DNA of 58,977 nucleotides from an uncultured Burkholderiaceae bacterium. Its GTDB lineage: Bacteria; Pseudomonadota; Gammaproteobacteria; Burkholderiales; Burkholderiaceae. The notes under the pieces were generated by a model that was not told the origin of the DNA, ran no database searches, and saw only the letters and a list, made by a program, of their open reading frames with translations. Position 1 is the stretch's first letter, and every line of letters starts with the position of its first letter. Shown here piece after piece: positions 11,849 through 20,969 of the stretch. The position numbers and the translations under genes are program-made. The stretch spans positions 1-58,977 of the forward strand of contig CALMPB010000248.1 of assembly GCA_937871985.1 (NCBI GenBank). Direction: 5' to 3'.

Positions 11849-12328
11849 CTAGGCCTTGGCCGCGGGCCGGGTGAATTCGATTTTTCCCTGGGGCAAAAGA
11901 TAAAGAACCAGCGCGTCGCCGTCGCTGACCGTGGGGCTGTGCGCCGAGTCCGGCCCATAGACCAGCCAGCCGCCCGCCTGTCCGTCGAACTTCGCGTCGC
12001 CTTCCAGGGGCATGATGAGGTCGATTTCGCCGTTGGGATGGCGGTGGTGCGGGCCTGCAATGTTGTGCATGTGCACGACATCGACCGAATAGCCGTCCAG
12101 GTCGTCGCACGGCTTGATGACCCGGCCGTAGCGCACGCCGCCGCCTTCGTACTGGCACATCCAGCCTTCCTGCTCCGCGGTTTTACAGGTCTCGAAGATG
12201 CGGTTGTAGTCGGCGCCGCCAAAGGGAAACCGTTCGTTCAACGCCGCCTGCAGTGTTTTATCCAGCGGGCGGCCGTTGATGAACTGGGTGACGGTTTGGA
12301 TAAGTGATTGAAATGTCTCGATAGTCAC
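11849..12328 (-). CDS. DUF4863 / 4-hydroxylaminobenzoate-lyase-like cupin protein
   Basis: This is a protein of about 159 residues with a cupin-like core, including HMHNIAGPHHRHPNGEIDLI, whose His and Glu residues look like a metal site, and GWLVYGPDSAHSPTV further on. It resembles the DUF4863 family, one member of which is a p-hydroxylaminobenzoate lyase. It is the first gene of the minus-strand benzoate unit, divergent from boxR. Its role in benzoate metabolism is not known to me. I chose the GTG at 12328 (VTIETFQSLIQT), which has AGGAC about 8 bases upstream; an in-frame ATG at 12388 would add 20 residues that do not look conserved. Confidence 0.65.
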   Translation of the reverse strand: MTIETFQSLIQTVTQFINGRPLDKTLQAALNERFPFGGADYNRIFETCKTAEQEGWMCQYEGGGVRYGRVIKPCDDLDGYSVDVVHMHNIAGPHHRHPNGEIDLIMPLEGDAKFDGQAGGWLVYGPDSAHSPTVSDGDALVLYLLPQGKIEFTRPAAKA

Positions 12329-12542
12329 GGCGATTTGTCCTGTGTTCTGGATTCCGCGCGGCGGAGCCGGCATGCATGCCTTGAACACGTTTGCGGCGGT
12401 TGCCTTTCTGTGAACGTGTGCGTGGAGAAGCGTATGCTGCTATCGTTTGCCTCGCTCCGGACGACGGATCGCAGGTAGCACCTGTTTAAGTAAAAACTTG
12501 TCAGCGAACCTGAAAATTAGTTGTTTTCTTTCCGATAGTCAA

Positions 12543-12556
12543 GCATTATAATGCAT
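12543..12556. promoter_or_regulatory. Palindromic divergent control site upstream of boxR
   Basis: GCATTATAATGC at 12543-12554 is a perfect 12-base palindrome. It holds a TATAAT -10-like hexamer on each strand (12547-12552 forward; 12550-12545 reverse). Read on the minus strand the site is TGCA-TTATAA-TGCT, one base off the TGCA-N6-TGCA seen twice at the boxC promoter. It lies 29 bases before the boxR start and between the two divergent units, so it could serve BoxR autoregulation and control of the ligase unit. No good -35 was found for either direction. Confidence 0.5.
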
Positions 12557-12584
12557 GTCAGGCCGAATATAAGGGTTTTCTTTA

Positions 12585-13520
12585 GTGGAAAACAGAGCGC
12601 TAGATACGAACGCCGCCGTGGCGGCGGTCACCGCAAACCTCGATCGGGATCCCTATCTCATTTCGCTGGGCGAACGCGTGCGCCGGCTGCGTGCGCGGCG
12701 CGGCATGACGCGCAAGGAGCTGGCCCGCGCGGCCAGCGTATCCGAGCGGCACCTTGCCAATCTGGAGCGGGGCGTGGGCAATGTGTCCATATTGGTGCTG
12801 CTGCAAATTGCCCAGGCCTTCAATTGCGAGCTGGCCGAGCTGGTGGGCGACATCACCACGTCCAGCCCCGAATGGCTGCTCATCCGCGAACTGCTGGGCA
12901 ATCGTTCCGAACAAGAGCTGCAGCTGGCGCGTGAAACCCTGGCGGGCCTGTTCGAAGGCGGAAGCGGGGGCGCGGGCAGCCGCAACAAGCTTCGCCAGAT
13001 TGCCCTGGTGGGCTTGCGCGGCGCCGGCAAGTCCACGCTGGGCCGTCTGCTGGCCGCCGAAATCGGCTATCCGTTCGTTGAATTGAGCAGCGAGATCGAG
13101 CGGGTCGCGGGTTGCGGCATTCTTGAAATCCACAGTCTCTACGGCCCCACCGCGTATCGCCGCTACGAGCGGCGCGCGCTCGAAGAGGCCTTGCAGCTAT
13201 ACCCCGAAATGGTGCTGGCCACGCCGGGCGGCCTGGTTTCCGAGCCCGCCACCATGAACGTCATGCTGGCCCATTGCTACACCATATGGGTCAAGGCCAC
13301 GCCCGAAGACCATATGGCGCGGGTCATGGCGCAAGGCGATTTCCGGCCCATGGCCGGCAACAACGAGGCCATGGCCGACCTCAAGCGCATTCTCGCCAGC
13401 CGGGAAGCGTTCTATTCCAAGGCCGATTACGTATGTTCCACCAGTCATCGCAACCTGACTGCATGCGTGGACGAACTCAGCAACCATATCCGGCAGGTTG
13501 CCGGACAGGCCCAGGTGTAA
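12585..13520 (+). CDS. boxR: BoxR, benzoyl-CoA-responsive XRE-family repressor with shikimate-kinase-like domain
   Basis: This 311-residue regulator joins an XRE helix-turn-helix at about residues 25-85 (GERVRRLRARRGMTRKELA, then ASVSERHLANLERGVGN) to a C-terminal shikimate-kinase-like P-loop domain from about residue 140 (GLRGAGKSTLGRLLA at about 147-161). This architecture is that of BoxR/BzdR, where the kinase-like domain binds benzoyl-CoA and releases DNA. The start is a GTG at 12585; it keeps the N-terminal part but has only a weak ribosome binding site. It stands between the divergent ligase unit and boxCBA, which it is expected to control. Confidence 0.92.
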   Translation: MENRALDTNAAVAAVTANLDRDPYLISLGERVRRLRARRGMTRKELARAASVSERHLANLERGVGNVSILVLLQIAQAFNCELAELVGDITTSSPEWLLIRELLGNRSEQELQLARETLAGLFEGGSGGAGSRNKLRQIALVGLRGAGKSTLGRLLAAEIGYPFVELSSEIERVAGCGILEIHSLYGPTAYRRYERRALEEALQLYPEMVLATPGGLVSEPATMNVMLAHCYTIWVKATPEDHMARVMAQGDFRPMAGNNEAMADLKRILASREAFYSKADYVCSTSHRNLTACVDELSNHIRQVAGQAQV

Positions 13521-13606
13521 ATACAGGCGGTGGGCGGCATCGCCATGGGAAAGCCGCGGCATATCCATATCTTCGTGCGGGCGGCCAGGCATCATCGCCA
13601 AAAAAG

Positions 13607-13660
13607 TGCATCAAAATGCATTTTCGTGTTGACGACGTATTTTTGATGCAGTATTATGCA
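13607..13660 (+). promoter_or_regulatory. boxC promoter with two TGCA-N6-TGCA elements (putative BoxR operators)
   Basis: TTGACG at 13629-13634 and TATTAT at 13652-13657, 17 bases apart, form a near-consensus sigma-70 promoter. TGCA-N6-TGCA occurs twice: 13607-13620 upstream of the -35, and 13647-13660 spanning the -10. The pairs are 40 bases apart start to start, about four helical turns, and a further TGCA is at 13676. TGCA repeats are the reported recognition element of the BzdR/BoxR family. Binding over the -10 would repress boxCBA until benzoyl-CoA accumulates. The assignment of protein to site is inference. Confidence 0.75.
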
Positions 13661-13715
13661 TCACCATCAGGCAGATGCACTATTGTTCAGGTTTTGAAAA
13701 TTTTGGAGCCCTCTC

Positions 13716-15374
13716 ATGAATCAAGCCGTTTCTCGTGTCGAATTCCGTACCGAGCCCAGCCAATACAAGCACTGGTCTCTTTCCTTTGACGGCGCCGTTG
13801 CCACGCTTGCCATGGATGTGGCGGAAGACGGCGGCCTGCGCCCCGGCTACAAGCTCAAGCTCAACTCCTACGACCTGGGCGTCGACATCGAATTGCACGA
13901 CGCGCTGCAGCGCATCCGCTTCGAGCACCCCGAAGTCCGCACGGTGGTCGTCACCAGCCTGAAAGACCGCATCTTCTGTTCCGGCGCCAATATTTTCATG
14001 CTGGGCCTGTCCAGCCACTCGTGGAAAGTCAATTTCTGCAAGTTCACCAACGAAACCCGCAACGGCATCGAAGACTCCAGCCGCTACAGCGGCCTGAAAT
14101 TCGTGGCCGCCATCAACGGCGCCTGCGCCGGCGGCGGCTACGAGCTGGCACTGGCCTGCGACGAGCTCCTGCTCATCGACGACCGTTCCTCGGCGGTGTC
14201 GCTGCCCGAAGTTCCCCTGCTGGGCGTGCTGCCCGGCACCGGCGGCCTTACCCGCGTCACCGACAAGCGCAAAGTGCGCCACGACCACGCCGACATTTTC
14301 TGCACCCTGGTCGAAGGCGTGCGCGGACAGCGCGCCAAGGACTGGCGCCTGGTCGACGACCTGATCAAGCCGGCCCAATTCGCCGAGGACATCAAGAAGC
14401 GCGCGCTCGAGTTGGCCGCCGGCAGCGACCGTCCCGCCGATGCCAAGGGCGTCGCCCTGACCCCGGTCAAGCGCACCGACGGCGAAAACAGCCTGAGCTA
14501 CAAATACGTGAATGTGCAGATCGACCGCGAGCGCCGCCTGGCCACCTGGACCATCCGCGCGCCCGAAACCGACGTGCCCGACAGCGTCGAAGCCATCCTG
14601 GCCCAGGGCGACGCCTGGTGGCCGCTGCAAATGGCCCGCGAACTGGACGACGCCATCCTGCAGATGCGCACCAACGAATTGGTCATCGGCACCTGGGTGT
14701 TCAAGACGGAAGGCGATGCCGCCAAAGTGCTGGCCGCCGACGCCACGCTGCAAAAATTCGGCGACAACTGGTTCGTGCGTGAAACGGTCGGCATGCTGCG
14801 CCGCACGCTGGCTCGCCTGGACGTCACCTCGCGTTCCTTGTTCGCCCTGATCGAGTCCGGCTCATGCTTCGTCGGCACACTGCTCGAAGTGGCCCTGGCT
14901 TGCGACCGCGCTTATATGCTCGACGACCCCGATGCCGACCAGCCCGCGCAAATCGTGGCCAACGAGATGAATTTCGGCAGCTATCCCATCGTCAACGGCC
15001 AAAGCCGCATCCAGCGCCGCTTCTACGAAGAAGTCCCCGCCATCGAAGCCGTGCGCGCCGCGGCCGGCAAGCCGCTGGATGCCATCGAAGCCGAGAAGGC
15101 CGGCCTGGTCACGTTCGCCCTGGACAGCCTGGACTGGGACGACGAAGTGCGTATCGCCCTGGAAGAACGTATGGCGCTGTCGCCCGATGCCTTGACCGGT
15201 CTCGAAGCCAATCTGCGCTTCGGCCCCAAAGAGTCCATGGAGACCCGCGTGTTCGGCCGCCTGACGGCATGGCAGAACTGGATCTTCTACCGTCCCAACG
15301 CTTCCGGTGAAAGGGGAGCGCTCAAGCTGTACGGCAAGGGCGAGAAGGCCGATTTCGATCTGAACCGCGTATAA
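13716..15374 (+). CDS. boxC: 2,3-epoxybenzoyl-CoA dihydrolase (benzoyl-CoA-dihydrodiol lyase) BoxC
   Basis: This 552-residue crotonase-superfamily enzyme carries the oxyanion-hole region AAINGACAGGGYELALACD at about residues 131-149 and LLGVLPGTGGLTRVTDKRK near 168-186. A second, degenerate crotonase-like half follows from about residue 270. This long form is characteristic of BoxC, which hydrolyses 2,3-epoxybenzoyl-CoA to 3,4-dehydroadipyl-CoA semialdehyde and formate. The ATG at 13716 has GGAG 7 bases upstream. It is first in boxC-boxB-boxA, 47 bases before boxB. Confidence 0.95.
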   Translation: MNQAVSRVEFRTEPSQYKHWSLSFDGAVATLAMDVAEDGGLRPGYKLKLNSYDLGVDIELHDALQRIRFEHPEVRTVVVTSLKDRIFCSGANIFMLGLSSHSWKVNFCKFTNETRNGIEDSSRYSGLKFVAAINGACAGGGYELALACDELLLIDDRSSAVSLPEVPLLGVLPGTGGLTRVTDKRKVRHDHADIFCTLVEGVRGQRAKDWRLVDDLIKPAQFAEDIKKRALELAAGSDRPADAKGVALTPVKRTDGENSLSYKYVNVQIDRERRLATWTIRAPETDVPDSVEAILAQGDAWWPLQMARELDDAILQMRTNELVIGTWVFKTEGDAAKVLAADATLQKFGDNWFVRETVGMLRRTLARLDVTSRSLFALIESGSCFVGTLLEVALACDRAYMLDDPDADQPAQIVANEMNFGSYPIVNGQSRIQRRFYEEVPAIEAVRAAAGKPLDAIEAEKAGLVTFALDSLDWDDEVRIALEERMALSPDALTGLEANLRFGPKESMETRVFGRLTAWQNWIFYRPNASGERGALKLYGKGEKADFDLNRV

Positions 15375-15421
15375 GTTGTTGTTCATTCAAGCACACAGAA
15401 TTTTCCCAAGGAGTCATTGAG

Positions 15422-16849
15422 ATGTCCGGAATCAATTATTCAGAAAAAATCCCCAACAACGTCAACCTGTCCGGTGACCGCACCTTGCAGCGCGCTTTGG
15501 AGCACTGGCAGCCCAATTACCTGAAATGGTGGCAGGACATGGGCCCGGAAGGCTCGCAAAACATGGACGTGTACCTGCGCACGGCCGTCAGCGTGCAGCC
15601 CGATGGCTGGGCCAATTTCGGCCATGTGAAAATGCCCGACTACCGCTGGGGCATCTTCCTGACGCCGCAGGACGGTGAGCGCAAAATGCATTTCGGCGAA
15701 AACATCGGCAAGGACGTCTGGCAGGAAGCCCCGGGCGAACACCGCGCCAACCTGCGCCGCATCATCGTCACCCAGGGCGACACCGAGCCCGCCTCGGTCG
15801 AGCAGCAGCGCCACCTGGGCCTGACCGCGCCTTCGCTGTACGACTTGCGCAACCTGTTCCAGGTCAACGTGGAAGAAGGCCGCCACCTGTGGGCCATGGT
15901 CTACCTGCTGCATCGCTACTTCGGCCGCGACGGCCGCGAAGAGGCCGATGCCCTGCTGCAGCGCAATTCCGGCAGCGAAGACAGCCCCCGTATCCTGGGC
16001 GCCTTCAACGAGAAGACCCCCGACTGGCTGGCCTTCTACATGTTCACCTACTTTACCGACCGCGACGGCAAGTTCCAGCTCAGCGCGCTGGCCGAATCGG
16101 GCTTCGACCCCTTGGCCCGCACGACCAAGTTCATGCTGACCGAAGAGGCCCATCACATGTTCGTGGGCGAATCGGGCGTTTCGCGCGTGGTGCAGCGCAC
16201 CGCCGACGCCATGAACGAGCTCAAGACCGAGGATCCGGCCGCCTTGCGCGCCGCGGGCGTCATCGACCTGCCCACCATCCAGCGCTACCTGAACTTTCAT
16301 TACAGCGTCACCATCGACCTGTTCGGCGCCGATCAATCGTCCAACGCCGCCATCTTCTACAGTTCGGGCCTCAAGGGCCGCTATGAAGAAGGCAAGCGCA
16401 CCGACGATCACCAGCTCAAGAACGAGACCTACCGCGTCCTGGAAGTGGCCAACGGCCAACTGCGCGAAATCGAAGTCCCCATGCTCAACGCGCTTAACGA
16501 AGTGCTGCGCGACGACTTCATCCGCGACTCGGTCGGCGGCGTGGGCCGCTGGAACAAGGTGCTGGAAAAACGCGGCATCGCCTTCCGCCTGCAGGTGCCG
16601 CACAAGGCGTTCAACCGCAAGATCGGCACGCTGGCCGGCATCAAGGTTTCGCCCGAAGGCCATGTGCTTTCCGAGGAACAATGGAAAGCTCACGAAAACG
16701 AGTGGCTGCCCACCCCCGAAGACCGCGCGTTCGTCGCGTCGCTGATGGGCCGCGTGGTCGAGCCGGGCAAGTTCGCCAACTGGATCGCGCCTCCGGTCAT
16801 CGGCATCAACCGCCAGCCCGTCGACTTCGAATATGTTCGCTTCAACTAA
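15422..16849 (+). CDS. boxB: Benzoyl-CoA 2,3-epoxidase subunit BoxB
   Basis: This 475-residue protein is the diiron oxygenase component that epoxidises benzoyl-CoA with O2 and electrons from BoxA. The iron ligands are probably in [11 protein letters not shown] (about residues 149-159) and [14 protein letters not shown] (about 239-252), both E-x-x-H type. N-terminus [19 protein letters not shown] and length match BoxB. A strong AAGGAG lies before the ATG at 15422. A terminator-like hairpin separates it from boxA. Confidence 0.95.
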   Translation: MSGINYSEKIPNNVNLSGDRTLQRALEHWQPNYLKWWQDMGPEGSQNMDVYLRTAVSVQPDGWANFGHVKMPDYRWGIFLTPQDGERKMHFGENIGKDVWQEAPGEHRANLRRIIVTQGDTEPASVEQQRHLGLTAPSLYDLRNLFQVNVEEGRHLWAMVYLLHRYFGRDGREEADALLQRNSGSEDSPRILGAFNEKTPDWLAFYMFTYFTDRDGKFQLSALAESGFDPLARTTKFMLTEEAHHMFVGESGVSRVVQRTADAMNELKTEDPAALRAAGVIDLPTIQRYLNFHYSVTIDLFGADQSSNAAIFYSSGLKGRYEEGKRTDDHQLKNETYRVLEVANGQLREIEVPMLNALNEVLRDDFIRDSVGGVGRWNKVLEKRGIAFRLQVPHKAFNRKIGTLAGIKVSPEGHVLSEEQWKAHENEWLPTPEDRAFVASLMGRVVEPGKFANWIAPPVIGINRQPVDFEYVRFN

Positions 16850-16893
16850 GATTATCGCGTTATGATTACCTCCCGCCTTGGCGGGGAGCGGAT

Positions 16894-16921
16894 GGGGGCC
16901 GCATTCGTTGCGGCCTCTTTT
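16894..16921 (+). terminator. Terminator-like hairpin between boxB and boxA
   Basis: GGCCGC (16897-16902), a 7-base loop, and GCGGCC (16910-16915) form a strong stem that can extend by one or two G-U/G-C pairs. It is followed by TCTTTTC. A second GC-rich hairpin (CTCCCGCC-TT-GGCGGGGAG) lies just upstream at about 16870-16889. The placement inside the box operon could lower boxA expression relative to boxCB, or stabilise the boxCB transcript end. Confidence 0.6.
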
Positions 16922-16968
16922 CGTTCAAGCAAACCGGGCGGGCGGCCCGGGAAGCAAGGAGACCTCAA

Positions 16969-18237
16969 ATGACAGCAGCTACCGCAACACCTGTAATGAA
17001 ACAACACCTGATCGACCCCGAGATTTGCATACGTTGCAACACCTGCGAGGAAACCTGCCCCATCGATGCCATTACGCACGATGCCAACAATTATGTGGTC
17101 GACCCTGACATCTGCAATAGTTGCATGGCCTGCGTGCCGCCCTGTCCGACAGGCGCCATCGACAACTGGCTTCAGGTGCTGACCAGCGAAGCCTATTCCA
17201 AGGACGAGCAGTTCAGCTGGGACGTCCTGCCGGAAGCCAAAGAGCTGCCCGCCGAACTGATCGACGCGGAGGAAGCCGCCGAGACCGAAACCGGACGCGC
17301 GCCGGTGTCCGGCGAAGACGATACGGAAAGCCTGGAAGGCGTTCCTTCCACCGAGGCCGGGGCGCGCATTCCTCCCTGGTCGGCGGTTCATCCGTATGTC
17401 AACCTGTATACCCACAAGAATGTCGCCACGGCCACCGTGGTGGGCAACTACCGGGTTACCGACGAAGACACCGAAAGCGACATCCATCACATCGTGCTCG
17501 ATTTCGGCACCTTGCCGTTCCCCGTGCTGGAAGGACAGTCGATTGCCATCTTCCCGCCCGGCACCGACGCCAACGGCCGCGCCTACCATGCGCGCCAGTA
17601 TTCCATCGCCAGCCCGCGCGACGGCGAGCGTCCCAAGTACAACAACCTGTCCATCACGGTAAAGCGGGTGACCACCGACTACGACGGCAACCCCGTCAAC
17701 GGCGTGTGCTCCAACTACCTGTGCGACCTGCAAAAGAACGACACCGTCAAGGTCATCGGGCCTTTCGGCAATACCTTCCTCATGCCCAACCTGGCCCATG
17801 CGAACATCATCATGATCTGCACCGGCACGGGTTCGGCGCCCATGCGGGCCATGACGGAGCGCTGCCGCCGCCTTACCAAGAACCGTGAATACAACGGCAA
17901 GCTCATGCTGTTCTTCGGCGCGCGCACCGAACGCGAATTGCCGTATTTCGGGCCGCTCATGAACCTGCCCAAGGATTTCATCGATATCAACCTTGCCTTG
18001 TCGCGCGCGCCCGAGCAGCCCAAACGCTATGTGCAGGATCTTATCCGCGAACGCGCCGCCGATGTGCTGAGCTTGCTGGACGATGCGGAAACCTATATTT
18101 ACGTTTGCGGCCTGAAGGGCATGGAAGTGGGGGTCATCGAGGCGCTGCAAGAGGTGGTTGCCGGCGGCGGCAAGCACTGGCCCGATGTCCACGCCCAGCT
18201 CAAGGCGCAAGGCCGGCTGCACTTCGAAACCTACTAA
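16969..18237 (+). CDS. boxA: Benzoyl-CoA 2,3-epoxidase reductase subunit BoxA
   Basis: This 422-residue electron-transfer protein has two [4Fe-4S] motifs at the N-terminus, [12 protein letters not shown] (about residues 20-31) and [12 protein letters not shown] (about 50-61), then a ferredoxin-NADP reductase module with [11 protein letters not shown] (FAD) near 209-219, [10 protein letters not shown] near 246-255, [12 protein letters not shown] (NADP) near 284-295 and C-terminal LHFETY. It passes electrons from NADPH to the BoxB diiron centre. The ATG at 16969 has AAGGAG 7 bases upstream. An in-frame extension upstream runs back into boxB and is not used. Confidence 0.94.
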   Translation: MTAATATPVMKQHLIDPEICIRCNTCEETCPIDAITHDANNYVVDPDICNSCMACVPPCPTGAIDNWLQVLTSEAYSKDEQFSWDVLPEAKELPAELIDAEEAAETETGRAPVSGEDDTESLEGVPSTEAGARIPPWSAVHPYVNLYTHKNVATATVVGNYRVTDEDTESDIHHIVLDFGTLPFPVLEGQSIAIFPPGTDANGRAYHARQYSIASPRDGERPKYNNLSITVKRVTTDYDGNPVNGVCSNYLCDLQKNDTVKVIGPFGNTFLMPNLAHANIIMICTGTGSAPMRAMTERCRRLTKNREYNGKLMLFFGARTERELPYFGPLMNLPKDFIDINLALSRAPEQPKRYVQDLIRERAADVLSLLDDAETYIYVCGLKGMEVGVIEALQEVVAGGGKHWPDVHAQLKAQGRLHFETY

Positions 18238-18429
18238 GACCTGTCAACGCATGCCTGGCAGCGCGGTGTTTCCGCCGCCTGCGCCCCAGGCCCACGCGGC
18301 AAGGCTAGCCGCGCCACCGCGGGATTGTTTGCTGGCCGCCGTCAGGCATTGATGATTAATGTAGTGGCGCCTACAAATTTGGCAATTGGGCTAAACTTGT
18401 CCGTTTACTAATACTCTTTTGGACTGGCG

Positions 18430-18876
18430 ATGAAATTCAGCGAGTTTCAAATCGGGATGGTCATCAAGCATCCCCCGGTTGTCATCGATAAAGAATCCAT
18501 GCTGGCATTTGCCCGCCAGTACGACCCTCAGTGGTTTCATACCGACCCGGAGCGTGCCGAAGCGGGGCGCTGGGGCGGGCTGATCGCCAGTGGCTGGCAA
18601 ACCTGCAGCCTGGCGATGCGCATGGCGGTCGACTGCGCGCTGGCGGGGTCGGAGTCTTTCGGTTCGCCGGGTGTGGACAAGATCCGCTGGCTGCTGCCGG
18701 TGCGCGAGGGCGATGCGCTGCGCCTGGAGATCACGGTTGATTCCGTCAGGGTTTCGTCCTCGCGCGACGACCTGGGAATAGTCCGCTGGTCGTGGCGCAT
18801 GTACAACCAGCGCGACGAGCAGGTGCTCGAGCTCGAAGCCACCAGCCTTTTCGACCTGGGCGCCGGGGCTGAATAG
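18430..18876 (+). CDS. MaoC-like (hot-dog fold) dehydratase
   Basis: This 148-residue protein has the MaoC/R-hydratase layout: FARQYDPQWFHTDPERAE at about residues 25-42, with the Asp and His of the hydratase motif, and GGLIASGWQTCSLAMRM at about 49-65. Such proteins hydrate or dehydrate acyl-CoA double bonds, though single-domain versions often have unknown substrates. It starts 192 bases after boxA with no shared overlap, so membership in the box operon is uncertain; a role in beta-oxidation of the dehydroadipyl-CoA product is possible but unproven. Confidence 0.75.
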   Translation: MKFSEFQIGMVIKHPPVVIDKESMLAFARQYDPQWFHTDPERAEAGRWGGLIASGWQTCSLAMRMAVDCALAGSESFGSPGVDKIRWLLPVREGDALRLEITVDSVRVSSSRDDLGIVRWSWRMYNQRDEQVLELEATSLFDLGAGAE

Positions 18877-19022
18877 GGCGGCCCGGCCCGCCAGCCGAGC
18901 CGTTTGAGCATTGGTGGAAGGCGGGGACGATGCGCAACCTCTGGACAAGCGAGCGGACTGCGGCCAGCCGGTTCGTGCCGGGCAGTGGGGTGTAGGGCTA
19001 TCGGCTCAGTGCTATTGAGTGC

Positions 19023-19934
19023 TTAGGCATGACGATGCGGTGCCAGCGCGGGTTCATGACTCAATTCTTCTATCAAATAATCTAAAACTACCCTAAGCTT
19101 GGGTGGAATGAACTTTCTGGATGCATAGGTCACGAATATGGGCATTCCTTCAGGCTCGTATTGATGAAGAATGCTTTTGACTTTTTTTGACTGCAAGTCT
19201 TCAAAAAAGAGCCATTCGGGCATCAGCGCGATTCCCAGTCCTGATAAACATGCTTCTCTCAGGATTTCAGCATTATTTGACGAAAAGCTCCCCGATATTG
19301 CGACGGAGTCGGATCCTTTAGCGTGCGTAAATGTCCAAATATTGCCGGCTATGGGGTTGGCAAACACGAGGCAATTGTGGGCGGCCAGCTCGTGGGCCGT
19401 ACGCGGCTCTCCCGCTGCGTTCAAATAGGAGGTCGAGGCGACGGCAACCCGGGATGCGGTTCCTACACGGCGAGCAACGACATCGCCGCTTTGGTTGCCA
19501 AATCGAATTGCGACATCGATACCGTACTCGACAAGGTTATCGGATAAATCACTGCTGATGATTTCGATACGCAATTGGGGATAAAGCTTTAGCAGCGTGG
19601 CTACTTTTTGAATCAGGTGTCTTTTGGCAAAGGTAAAGGGGCTGCTGATGCGGACTAAGCCGGTGGGGGTTTTTTTGGCTTTGCCTACGGAGGCATCCGC
19701 TTCGGTAATTGCCTCTTGAATTTTGGTGGCGAACCTGAAATAAGAAAGGCCTTCTTCGGTAAGCCTGACCTGCCGCGTCGTCCGGCTGAATAGCCTTACC
19801 CCCAGATGAGCTTCGAGGGCGGCAATTTGCTTGCTGATGTTTGGTTGCGTCGTGCCGAACTCCCTGGCGACAGCGGAAAAGCTTCCGCATTCAGCTACGC
19901 GAATGAACGTGGGAATAGCGCTTAATACATGCAT
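19023..19934 (-). CDS. LysR-family transcriptional regulator in an AT-richer patch
   Basis: This 303-residue LysR protein has the N-terminal winged helix (FIRVAECGSFSAVAREFG, then TQPNISKQIAALEAHLGVRL at about residues 29-48) and a substrate-binding domain from about residue 90 (LVRISSPFTFAKR). It diverges from the GST-like gene, with 126 bases between their starts, so it probably controls that gene. Base composition is clearly lower in GC than the flanking box and metC regions. The inducer is unknown. Confidence 0.88.
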   Translation of the reverse strand: MHVLSAIPTFIRVAECGSFSAVAREFGTTQPNISKQIAALEAHLGVRLFSRTTRQVRLTEEGLSYFRFATKIQEAITEADASVGKAKKTPTGLVRISSPFTFAKRHLIQKVATLLKLYPQLRIEIISSDLSDNLVEYGIDVAIRFGNQSGDVVARRVGTASRVAVASTSYLNAAGEPRTAHELAAHNCLVFANPIAGNIWTFTHAKGSDSVAISGSFSSNNAEILREACLSGLGIALMPEWLFFEDLQSKKVKSILHQYEPEGMPIFVTYASRKFIPPKLRVVLDYLIEELSHEPALAPHRHA

Positions 19935-20060
19935 AAGTAATCACAATATTCGGGCCAATTGATTCCAAAAAATTATAAATGTTATGCAATAGCGGCGTCT
20001 TATCAAGGGTTGGTGCTTACTTCTATGATGCAACCTCAACCCCAAACTATTGGAAACATC

Positions 20061-20852
20061 ATGCTGATTCTATTGCATCATAATATTTCGGTTTGCGCCC
20101 AGAAGGTTCGTATGGCCTTGGATGAAAAGGAACTGGAGTGGGTTGGGCGAGAAATCGACCTCATGAAGCAAGAACACTTAAGCCCTGAGTTCCTCAAAAT
20201 CAATCCTCGTGGTTTAGTCCCTGTCTTGATACATAACGATATTCCAATATGCGAATCTACCGTCATTTTGGAATATATCGAAGATGTGTTTCCCGATCGA
20301 TCACTAAGGCCGGCATCGCCGGTTGCCAGGGCAAAAATGAGGGCCTGGACGAAGATCCCCGATGAGGGATTGCATGTTGCGTGTGCATCCGTTACTTATG
20401 CCGCCGCGTTCGTGCATCAGTTGCGAAGCAATCACGACAAACAGGAATGGGAAGATCGCCTCAAAAAGCTGCCGGATCGTTCGCGGGCGGAAAGGCAACG
20501 GCAAATCGTCGAATTGGAGTTCAACGCTCCTTTTGTCAAGGATGCCGTGCTGTTGCATGACAAAACTCTGAAAGAAATGGAGGCCGTATTAAGTTCACAG
20601 GAATGGTTGGCCGGATCGGAGTTCACCCTTGCCGATATCGCTCTTGTTCCTTATGTCACACGACTCGCCCGGCTCGGGCTGGAAGGTATGTGGGCGCATC
20701 GTCCTAATGTTGCCAAGTGGTTGGCCGCCATGCAGGCCAGGCCGAGTTTCGATACGGCGTTTACGGCGTTTCAATCGAATGCTTATGACGATGAACTTAA
20801 AAAGCACGGAATTGATGTTTGGCCGCAGGTCAAGCACTTGCTCGAAACATAG
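20061..20852 (+). CDS. Glutathione S-transferase family protein
   Basis: This protein of about 263 residues has a thioredoxin-like N-terminal domain (residues 1-80: LLHHNISVCAQKVRMALDEK, NPRGLVPVLI, CESTVILEYIEDVFP), where ES is the glutathione-contact pair, and a helical C-terminal domain with EWLAGSEFTLADIALVPYV near residues 185-203. The S-x-C at positions 9-11 lies where Cys- or Ser-type GSTs carry the active residue. The C-terminal domain is long for the family. I chose ATG 20061 (GGAAA upstream); in-frame starts reach back to 19959. Substrate unknown; the LysR neighbour suggests inducible use. Confidence 0.82.
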   Translation: MLILLHHNISVCAQKVRMALDEKELEWVGREIDLMKQEHLSPEFLKINPRGLVPVLIHNDIPICESTVILEYIEDVFPDRSLRPASPVARAKMRAWTKIPDEGLHVACASVTYAAAFVHQLRSNHDKQEWEDRLKKLPDRSRAERQRQIVELEFNAPFVKDAVLLHDKTLKEMEAVLSSQEWLAGSEFTLADIALVPYVTRLARLGLEGMWAHRPNVAKWLAAMQARPSFDTAFTAFQSNAYDDELKKHGIDVWPQVKHLLET

Positions 20853-20969
20853 TTGGTTGGTCGTTGAGTCTGATGCTTTGTGCACGACGTCTTTGCATAG
20901 TAGCGCCCGGAGGGAAGCGAAGCATGGCGGGTGACATAGTGGAGCTACATCATGGAACAGGAGACTGAA

